In this document: positions 46,801 through 52,601 of the stretch, piece by piece
Layout: each line of letters opens with the position of its first letter
How positions within the stretch are numbered: the first letter of the stretch is position 1
Source: CADEDH01 sp965263455
GTDB taxonomy: Bacteria; Actinomycetota; Acidimicrobiia; Acidimicrobiales; SZUA-35
Assembly (NCBI GenBank): GCA_965263455.1
Contig: CBDHHN010000004.1
Span: 1,550,001-1,614,000, forward strand
Length of the DNA stretch: 64,000 bases
Direction: 5' to 3'
Program-made: the position numbers and the translations under genes
The notes under the pieces: generated by a model
What the model saw: only the letters and a program-made list of their open reading frames with translations
What the model was told of the DNA's origin: nothing
Database searches by the model: none

Positions 46801-47778
46801 GGCCTGGGCCGCGCGGAGGGTGTCGTCGTCGTGGGCCGGGAGGCCGAACACCACCACCGTGCCGTCGGCGGTGGCGCCGGGGCGCCCGCCGTGGGCGGCG
46901 GCCGCGGTCCTCAGGGTGTCGGTGGCCCCCATCGCGGTCGGAGGCCGCTCGCCGGCGGCGACCACGATCAGCTCCCGGCGCTCGGCCGGTGCCCCGTCGA
47001 CCGGCACCGCGCCGGCCCCACCGGCGGCCGCCCGACCCTCGAACAGGTCGGGATCGTGGGCCAGGACCCGAGCTTCGAGACGCTGCAGGGCGGGACCCGG
47101 TTCGAGCCCGAGTTCGGTGGCGAGAACGGTGCGACACCGCTGATAGGCCCGGACGGCCTCGGCCTGGCGTCCGCTGCGGGCCAGGCCGACCATGAGTCGG
47201 GCCCACAACTCCTCCCGGAACGGGTGGGCCTCGGTCAGGTCGGTGGCGGCGAGCACCACCTCGTCGAGCCGGCCGAGGTCGAGGGCGGCGTCGAGCCGGG
47301 CCTCCTCGGCCGCCAACCGCAGCTCCTCGACCCGTGAGCGCTCGGTCACGGCGAAGTCGGCGTCGAGTCCGGCCAGCACCGCTCCGCTGTGGGCGGCCAG
47401 GAGCCGGGCCAGTGCCCGGTGGCGGACCTCGGCTCCCGGCGCGGCCCGGGCCGTCGCCAGGTCGGCCTCCAGCCGGCGGACGTCGATCGCCTCGTCCGGC
47501 AGGACCAGGCGGTAGCCGTCGGCCACGTAGTCGATCGTGGTCCGTCCCAGTACCGCCCGGAGCCGGGACACGTACTTCTGAATGCTCTTCTGGGCCGTGC
47601 GGGGCGGTTGGTCACCCCACAGCCGGTCGATCAGGTCGACGACGGGGACCGACCGCCCCAGTTCGACGGCCAGCACCGCCAACACGGCGCGCTGCATAGG
47701 TGGCCCCAAGGCCACGGGTTGACCGTTGACTCGCCCCTCGACCGGGCCGAGAAGGTCGATCTCGACATCCGATGTCAT
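43867..47778 (-). CDS. SARP/BTAD transcriptional regulator with cyclase-like, AAA and TPR parts
   Basis: 1,303 residues. Residues 1-100: OmpR-type winged helix (DLIDRLWGDQPPRTAQKSIQKY). About 100-240: bacterial transcriptional activator domain ending ELGLEPGPALQRLEARVLAHDPDL, the SARP/AfsR hallmark. About 262-415: a segment resembling class III nucleotide cyclases (TADGTVVVFGLPAHDDDTLRAAQAALAL) that lacks the metal-binding aspartates. Near 455: AAA ATPase P-loop GEGGIGKT. The last ~600 residues are TPR-like helical repeats. It is divergent from the LuxD-like gene, 94 nt away, the obvious target. The start follows GAGGGAAACC. Confidence 0.9.
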   Translation of the reverse strand: MTSDVEIDLLGPVEGRVNGQPVALGPPMQRAVLAVLAVELGRSVPVVDLIDRLWGDQPPRTAQKSIQKYVSRLRAVLGRTTIDYVADGYRLVLPDEAIDVRRLEADLATARAAPGAEVRHRALARLLAAHSGAVLAGLDADFAVTERSRVEELRLAAEEARLDAALDLGRLDEVVLAATDLTEAHPFREELWARLMVGLARSGRQAEAVRAYQRCRTVLATELGLEPGPALQRLEARVLAHDPDLFEGRAAAGGAGAVPVDGAPAERRELIVVAAGERPPTAMGATDTLRTAAAAHGGRPGATADGTVVVFGLPAHDDDTLRAAQAALALHSAGSRPVAVVGGPAVVVDGPDGLTLDDELAARAWALTRSVDRDPGGPVLGPSVARRLAPVARIEGGGERPPVLVELASAAHPPGVDGTGLETPFVGRTFELGRLVDLWQAGRAVAGPQLVLVTGEGGIGKTRLLGELRARIEPETTSWLAVSCRDRADGPFSAIARLFGAAFGPDPMTALEYRLASWGLAEGEAAWLRHHLALLYLAPSTPSVDHDESLRAWAQLLNRDLGEGGVVTIDDYHLAPAALRQLVDELLTTASGALLVLGALRPEAGPELLTSPAGHPTAVVPLTPLAPSACGRLARTLLGSTPEAAGEVARRSGGNPYFLHELARTVTETGAVDDAPATVRQAVAARIDRAGDLARLVLQTASVVDAGVTAETLADLTGLPIEAVGSALAVLRRRQFMAGVEEAPSSHRVVHPLVAEVAARQVTPARALAIHRAMTDGLAPTGPDASIERLERVDAHAARAEELARALGHPDLPALRRAAGRTAFDLGQRLEPLDGTRSGEVLARAVDRLEPGTVSWARAAARAGQAASLRSDWAEAERLLGQAIDVFARAGDRRAEAEARVQLDNQRRMRGDDRAGRQVALALDLVGDDPGPELATAVSWHAALLAMAGRPDEAVAVAAEHQAMVEAHGSDEARLRLLNSVALARVDAGDESALDELARVHRLAVDLGLTRQAISAANNLANNLWLYRGPSHALPLIEEARAFAIERRQDFNFDYLSSTQAEILFDLGAWDRALRLTRPLLGRPDWSQMTASAAWVVGQVRMWRDEEGWTDLLDDAQLDRVRRIGDLQHVSPWLAVSALAAARLGDADRVRSLVGELRDRTEGNARWRSAELPRAARALVMVDALDEGRGLVPDEPLTLPRAELSRRTAGAVLAVAAGRIEDAVPELSELVERWSVLGVPLEEGLAASHLATALDRAGRAGAAETARRRAAAVLAALGITGSPDGWPFDGGPGVLTGLGRPPG

Positions 47779-47872
47779 GGTTTCCCTCGCTTTCCCACCG
47801 TGATAGCAGCCGCCATCGCGCCGGTGCGGTCGCGTCTACTCGGCGGTAACCGGGTGGGATCACGGTTGGCCC

Positions 47873-48700
47873 ATGGAGACCACGATCGATCCGCTGGCCG
47901 TCGACGCCGGGTTCGCCGTCGTCCACCGTTCCAACCGCGGGGGCGAACGGGGACGGTGCCTGCTCATCCCACCCTTCGGCGTGCCGGCGTCGTCGCTGGC
48001 CGTCCTGTCCGACGCCCTTGACGGCTGCGGCTTCGAGTCCATCCGCCTCGACGCCAGCAACCACGTCGGGGCGGGCATGGGTTCCATCGAACGGTTCCGG
48101 CTGTCGGCCTTCGCCGACGACTGCGCCCGAGCCCTGGACCGGTACCAGCCCCGATGCGTGGTGGCCATCAGCATGGGGGCGCGGGCCACCATGCGGGCCC
48201 TGGCCACCACCGGCGCCCCGGCCACCGCGGTGCTGGCCCTCCCGGTGGTCGACGTGGCCGCCACGCTGACCCAGGTCATCGGCCGGGACTGGCTGGCCCA
48301 GCCCGAACAGGCCGTGCCGGAAATGGTCGAGGTGCTCGACTGCCCGGTCGAGGCCCGCCCCTTCCACCGCGACTGCCTGACCAACGACCTGGCCACCCCG
48401 GCCGGCACCGAGCGCGACCTGACCGCCGTCGTCGGCCCGGTCCACCTGCTGCCCGCCATCGACGACCCCTGGGTCGAACTCGGGGCCGTGGAGCGGGTCG
48501 GGACCCGGGCCCGGGCCGCCGGCACCCGGGTGACCGTGCGACCGATCCCGGGCGACCGGCACGACCTCCACAACGACGTGTTCCAGGCCCTGACCCTGGT
48601 GGAACTGCTGGTCGAGATGGTCTCGGGCCTGTTCCCCCGCTGTTCGACCGACCCGACACCCCCGCCGGACGGGGCCGGCCGGCCCGGGGGCCGGTCATGA
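47873..48700 (+). CDS. LuxD-like acyltransferase/thioesterase (alpha/beta hydrolase)
   Basis: 275 residues with an alpha/beta hydrolase fold. The arrangement matches LuxD (myristoyl-ACP thioesterase of bioluminescent bacteria): ESIRLDASNHVGAGMGSIERF resembles LuxD's conserved DSxHHVGxSSG segment; nucleophile S100 in VVAISMGARA; then DVAATLTQVIGRDWL like LuxD's RDTLExALGYDYL; D198 in AIDDPWVEL; and H230 in GDRHDLHND. Spacing 98 and 32 between triad residues is close to LuxD's 97 and 30. No luciferase or reductase genes are present, so luminescence is unlikely. It overlaps the MMPL start (ATGA). Confidence 0.65.
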   Translation: METTIDPLAVDAGFAVVHRSNRGGERGRCLLIPPFGVPASSLAVLSDALDGCGFESIRLDASNHVGAGMGSIERFRLSAFADDCARALDRYQPRCVVAISMGARATMRALATTGAPATAVLALPVVDVAATLTQVIGRDWLAQPEQAVPEMVEVLDCPVEARPFHRDCLTNDLATPAGTERDLTAVVGPVHLLPAIDDPWVELGAVERVGTRARAAGTRVTVRPIPGDRHDLHNDVFQALTLVELLVEMVSGLFPRCSTDPTPPPDGAGRPGGRS

Positions 48701-50880
48701 GCACCCTGGCCCGGCTGATCCTGGCCCGGCCCGGGCTGGTGGCGGCGGCCGCCCTGGCCACGGTGGTGGCGGCCGGAATCGTCGGAGGCGGTGTCACCGA
48801 ACGACTCTCGACCGGGGGCAACGTGGTCCCCGGCTCCGACTCGGCGGTGGCCACCGAACTCCTGGACGAGATCGACGCCGGTGCCCCGAACCTCGTCGTT
48901 CTGATCACCGAGGCTCCCGTGCTGGGGGCGGCGGCGGCCGGGGCGGCCGACCGGGTGGCCGGCGAGCTGGAGGCCCTGGACGGTGTCTCGATCACGGGTT
49001 CGGCCTGGGGCCCCGACGGCGGGGCGCCGGCCGGTCCGCTGGTGGCCGACGACGGTGCCTCGGGACTGGTCACCGCCCACATCGAAGGCGATGACGCCGC
49101 CGTCCAGGCCACGTCCCAGGTCGTCGTCGACCGGTTGCGGGTCGACGACTGGCCCGACGGGGTCGCAGTCGAGGTCGGGGGGCTGGGACCGACCCGACTG
49201 GACCTGATCGCCACCACCGACCGGGACCTGCTGCGGGCCGAGTTGCTGGCCCTGCCCATCAGCCTGCTGCTCCTGCTCTACTTCTTCCGCACCCCGGTGG
49301 CCGCCGCCCTCACCCTGGTGGTGGCGGCGGTGGCCGTGATCGGGACCCTGGCCGCCCTGCGGCTCCTGGTGGCGGTGACCGAGGTGTCGATCTTCGCCCG
49401 GAGCGTGACCACGGTGCTCGGCCTGGCCATGGCCATCGACATGACGCTGTTCCTGGTCGGCCGCTACCGCGAGTGTCGCCCCGACGCCCCCGACCCCCGG
49501 ACCGCGGTGGGCCGGGCCCTGGAGGCGGCGGGACCGTCGATCCTGTTCAGCGGCCTCACGACCGCCACCAGCCTGGGGGCGCTGCTGCTGTTCAGCCCGC
49601 CCCTGCTGCGTTCGTTCGCCTACGGCGGGGCCGTCGTCGTGCTGTTGGCCCTCGTGGGCAGCCTGGTGGTGCTGCCGGCGGTGATGGCCCTCCTCGGCGA
49701 CCGCATCGACCGGTGGCCGGTGCGGTCGGCCCCGGTCGAGGGCACCGGCCGTTGGCACCGGCTGGCCCGGGCCGTCATGGCCCGGCCGTGGCTGATCGGC
49801 GGCGGGGCCGTGCTCGCCCTCATCCTCGTGGCCAGTCCCATCTCGCGGATCGAGTTGGGGGTCAACGACGACCGCGTCCTCCCCACCTCGGTCGAGTCCC
49901 GCCGGGTCACCGACGAGATCCGGACCCGCTTCGCCGGCCTGGAGGGCGGCACCATCTCGGTGGTCTTCACCGGGTCCGGGGTCGGGGCGGTCGGCGGGGA
50001 CGGCGGCCGAACCGCCCCGGTCCCCGAGGCCGACCTGGCAGCCTACGTCGATCGCTTGGCCGCCCTCGACGGCGTGGTCCGGGTCGACCGGGATCCGGAC
50101 CGGCCGGTGTTGTCGATCATCCCGTCGGTGGAGCCGATCTCGAACGAGGGGCGCCGTCTGGTGGGCGAGATCCGGGCCGTCCCCGCGCCGGCCCCGGTGG
50201 TGGTGGGGGGTGAGGCGGCCCGCCTGACCGACAACGTCGACCATGTGGTCGGCCGCCTGCCGTGGGTGGTGGCGGTGGTCATGCTGGCCATGGCCGCGCT
50301 GCTGGCCCTGGCCTTCCGCAGCGTCGTCGTGCCGCTCAAGGCCCTGGTCCTCAACGCCCTCAGCCTGTCGGCCATGTTCGGGGCCGTGGTGTGGGTGTTC
50401 CAGGACGGCCGGTTCACCGGCCTGTTGGGCTACACGCCGACGGGGTTGACCGATGTGACCGTGCCCGCCCTGATGTTCGCCGTGGCCTTCGGGTTGTCGA
50501 TGGACTACGAGGTGTATCTGTTGGCCCGCATCCGGGAGTCGTTCGTGGCCACCGGCGATCCGGTCGACTCGACCGCCGTCGGCTTGGAGCGGACCGGTCG
50601 GATCCTCACCGCGTCGGCCGTGCTCATGGCCGTGGTCTTCGGCTCGTTCGTCACCGCCTCGGTGACCCACATCAAGATGCTCGGCCTGGGGATCGCGTTG
50701 GCCGTGCTGGTCGACGCCTTCGTGGTCCGGACCCTGGTCGTGCCGTCGTTCATGGCCATCGCCGGTCGGGCCAACTGGTGGCCCACCACCGGGCCGGCCC
50801 GACCGACCGACGACGGGGACGGCGACGAGGCCGACCTGTCGCCCGGGCCCGATCGGGCGACGGCGGGGCGAGCCCGATAG
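48697..50880 (+). CDS. MMPL/RND family transporter
   Basis: 727 residues with about 12 membrane helices in two similar halves, each with a large extracytoplasmic loop. The MMPL/HAE family motifs are present: GLAMAIDMTLFLVGRYREC in the first half and AFGLSMDYEVYLLARIRES in the second, which carry the proton-relay aspartates. MMPL proteins export lipids and glycolipids in actinobacteria. The start overlaps the stop of the LuxD-like gene, so the acyl-handling enzyme and the pump are made together; a lipid product is a fair inference. Confidence 0.92.
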   Translation: MSTLARLILARPGLVAAAALATVVAAGIVGGGVTERLSTGGNVVPGSDSAVATELLDEIDAGAPNLVVLITEAPVLGAAAAGAADRVAGELEALDGVSITGSAWGPDGGAPAGPLVADDGASGLVTAHIEGDDAAVQATSQVVVDRLRVDDWPDGVAVEVGGLGPTRLDLIATTDRDLLRAELLALPISLLLLLYFFRTPVAAALTLVVAAVAVIGTLAALRLLVAVTEVSIFARSVTTVLGLAMAIDMTLFLVGRYRECRPDAPDPRTAVGRALEAAGPSILFSGLTTATSLGALLLFSPPLLRSFAYGGAVVVLLALVGSLVVLPAVMALLGDRIDRWPVRSAPVEGTGRWHRLARAVMARPWLIGGGAVLALILVASPISRIELGVNDDRVLPTSVESRRVTDEIRTRFAGLEGGTISVVFTGSGVGAVGGDGGRTAPVPEADLAAYVDRLAALDGVVRVDRDPDRPVLSIIPSVEPISNEGRRLVGEIRAVPAPAPVVVGGEAARLTDNVDHVVGRLPWVVAVVMLAMAALLALAFRSVVVPLKALVLNALSLSAMFGAVVWVFQDGRFTGLLGYTPTGLTDVTVPALMFAVAFGLSMDYEVYLLARIRESFVATGDPVDSTAVGLERTGRILTASAVLMAVVFGSFVTASVTHIKMLGLGIALAVLVDAFVVRTLVVPSFMAIAGRANWWPTTGPARPTDDGDGDEADLSPGPDRATAGRAR

Positions 50881-50889
50881 GTCGGCCAC

Positions 50890-50895
50890 TACGGT
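50890..50895 (+). promoter_or_regulatory. -10-like box TACGGT before the dienelactone hydrolase gene
   Basis: TACGGT ends exactly 7 nt before the ATG at 50903. Confidence 0.45.
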
Positions 50896-50902
50896 CGGCG
50901 TC

Positions 50903-51742
50903 ATGAGCGACACCCGACCCGCCAACGACCCCGGCCGTCCCGCCGGCGACGACGATCTCGCCGACTTCGAGCGGACGACCGCCACCTACGACGGTGAGAC
51001 CAGGACGGTGTTCCGGGCCGGGTCCGGGCCCGGAATCGTGGTGATGGCCGAGATCCCCGGCATCACCCCGCTGGTGGCCGACTTCGGTCGCCGACTGGTG
51101 GCCGACGGTTTCACCGTGGCCCTGCCCTCGCTGTTCGGCACCCCGGGCAGGCCACGGTCCGGATCGTACGTCGTGTCGAGCCTGGCCCGGGCCTGCGTGT
51201 CCCGGGAGTTCACCTGCCTGGCCACCGGTCGCACCTCACCCGTCATCTCCTGGCTCCGCCACCTGGCGGCCGACCTTCACCGCGACTGCGGCGGCCCCGG
51301 GGTGGGGGCCATCGGCATGTGCCTGACCGGCGGGTTCGCCCTGGGGATGATGGTGGAACCGGCGGTCGTGGCCCCGGTCCTCAGCCAGCCCAGCCTGCCC
51401 CTCCCCCTGGGACGGCGTCGCCAGGCCGACCTGGGGCTGGACGAGGCCGACCTCGCCGTGGTCCGGGCCCGGGTGGCCGACGAGCCATGCCCCGTCCTGG
51501 GCCTCCGCTTCACCGAGGATGCGCTCGTCCGGTCGTCCCGATTCGACGGGCTCCGCCGGGAACTGGGCGAGGGGTTCATCGCGGTGGAGATCGATTCCTC
51601 GGCCGACAATCCCCACGGCATCAAGCGGTCGGCCCATTCGGTGGTCACCGAGGACCTGGTGGACGTCGAGGGCCATCCGACCCGGGACGCCCTGGACCAG
51701 GTCCTGGCCTTCTTCCATCAGCGCCTGGACCAACCGACCTGA
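50903..51742 (+). CDS. Dienelactone hydrolase family protein
   Basis: 279 residues, alpha/beta hydrolase with the cysteine nucleophile of the family: C140 in GAIGMCLTGGFALGMM. E50 in VVMAEIPGI matches the conserved glutamate that holds the cysteine, and the catalytic histidine is in KRSAHSVVTED (about 246). The substrate is unknown; true dienelactone hydrolase needs an aromatic degradation cluster, which is absent. A box TACGGT at 7 nt before the ATG indicates a leaderless mRNA separate from the MMPL operon. Confidence 0.88.
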   Translation: MSDTRPANDPGRPAGDDDLADFERTTATYDGETRTVFRAGSGPGIVVMAEIPGITPLVADFGRRLVADGFTVALPSLFGTPGRPRSGSYVVSSLARACVSREFTCLATGRTSPVISWLRHLAADLHRDCGGPGVGAIGMCLTGGFALGMMVEPAVVAPVLSQPSLPLPLGRRRQADLGLDEADLAVVRARVADEPCPVLGLRFTEDALVRSSRFDGLRRELGEGFIAVEIDSSADNPHGIKRSAHSVVTEDLVDVEGHPTRDALDQVLAFFHQRLDQPT

Positions 51743-51757
51743 CGGGTCACCGACCCT

Positions 51758-51824
51758 CTCCAGGATCTTCTCCACGATTCCTCCAGATCGTCTCCAAGTT
51801 CGGGGCGGCGGCGTCGCTCATCGT
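51758..51824 (+). promoter_or_regulatory. CTCCA direct-repeat operator and CATCGT box upstream of osmC
   Basis: CTCCA occurs at 51758, 51770, 51781 and 51792 (spacing 12, 11 and 11 bp), in the gap between the hydrolase stop and the OsmC-like gene. CATCGT starts at 51819, exactly 27 bp after the last CTCCA. The same arrangement precedes the PIG-L gene at 58057. One-turn-spaced direct repeats are the usual binding sites of OmpR/PhoB-type winged-helix regulators. Confidence 0.65.
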
Positions 51825-51882
51825 GTGGTCAACGAAGCAACGACCCGCTCACCGGAGCGGCACACGAGGAGCCACCATCACC

Positions 51883-52443
51883 ATGAACACCACCACCGCC
51901 CCCATCGACAACGGCGTCAACACCGAGGCCCTGCTGGGCGCCCGCGAGGCCCTGACCGCGGCACCGGCCGCCGCCCAGTTCACCTGGAAGGCCACCAGCG
52001 AGTGGGTCAACGGCACCCACACCAAGGCCTGCGTGCAGGACTTCTTCGGTCTGGGTGACGCCCAGTCGCACACGAAGTCGTTCGAGCTCGACGTCGACCA
52101 CCCGCCCCAGTTCGCCGCCGAGGACAACGGCCCCACCCCGGTCGAGTACATGCTCGTCGGGCTGGCCGGTTGCCTCACCGCCGGCGTGGCCAGCGTGGCC
52201 CAGCACCGGGGCATCCAGCTCCGCTCGGTCACGGCCGTCGTCGAGGGCAACCACGACCTGCGGGGCATCCTCGGGGTCGACCCCGAGGTCCGCAACGGCT
52301 TCGGCTCCGTCGCCGTCCGGTTCGAGATCGATGCCGACGCCAACGCCGACGAGATCGAGGCGCTGGTGGCCCAGTCGCAGAAGCGCTCGGCCGTCTACGA
52401 CATCATCGCCAACTCGACCGACGTCGCCGTGTCGGTGGCCTAG
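51883..52443 (+). CDS. OsmC/Ohr family protein
   Basis: 186 residues. Peroxidatic cysteine C97 lies in EYMLVGLAGCLTAGVA, the family helix motif. The second, resolving cysteine normally sits in a later helix; at the matching place the sequence reads KRSAVYDII with S169, so the usual Cys pair is absent, as in some OsmC-like proteins whose activity is not known. ATG 51883 has GAGGAG 11 nt upstream; the frame is open far upstream but only this start gives a family protein. A CTCCA operator lies in front. Confidence 0.85.
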   Translation: MNTTTAPIDNGVNTEALLGAREALTAAPAAAQFTWKATSEWVNGTHTKACVQDFFGLGDAQSHTKSFELDVDHPPQFAAEDNGPTPVEYMLVGLAGCLTAGVASVAQHRGIQLRSVTAVVEGNHDLRGILGVDPEVRNGFGSVAVRFEIDADANADEIEALVAQSQKRSAVYDIIANSTDVAVSVA

Positions 52444-52461
52444 GCCGGTCTCCCCACCAAC

Positions 52462-52500
52462 GGGCCCGGCCGTCGCCTCCACCGGGCGGCGGCCGGGCCC
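52462..52500 (+). terminator. Perfect 11-bp hairpin after osmC
   Basis: GGGCCCGGCCG (52462-52472) pairs perfectly with CGGCCGGGCCC (52490-52500), 17-nt loop. It starts 18 nt after the osmC stop. No T-run follows; instead a pyrimidine tract starts 28 nt downstream. Confidence 0.55.
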
Positions 52501-52528
52501 ACCCTTCCCGGGCGCTCTCCCCTTCGCG

Positions 52529-52573
52529 CTCTCCCTTCTCTCCCCTTCTTCTCTCTCCTTCTTCTCTCCCCCC
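52529..52573 (+). promoter_or_regulatory. 45-nt uninterrupted polypyrimidine tract, candidate Rho-loading (rut) site
   Basis: From 52529 to 52573 there is not one purine; the run is made of CT and CC steps and ends 29 nt before the flavoprotein ATG. As RNA it would be C/U-rich, G-free and unstructured, with many YC dinucleotides, which is what Rho prefers. It may end or attenuate transcription between osmC and the next gene. Confidence 0.5.
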
Positions 52574-52601
52574 GTTCTCCGCCGTACGCCTGGAGGCGAT
52601 C

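Noticed and set aside
47873..48700. Bioluminescence operon
   Set aside because: Only a LuxD-like enzyme is present; no luxA, luxB, luxC or luxE homologues nearby.
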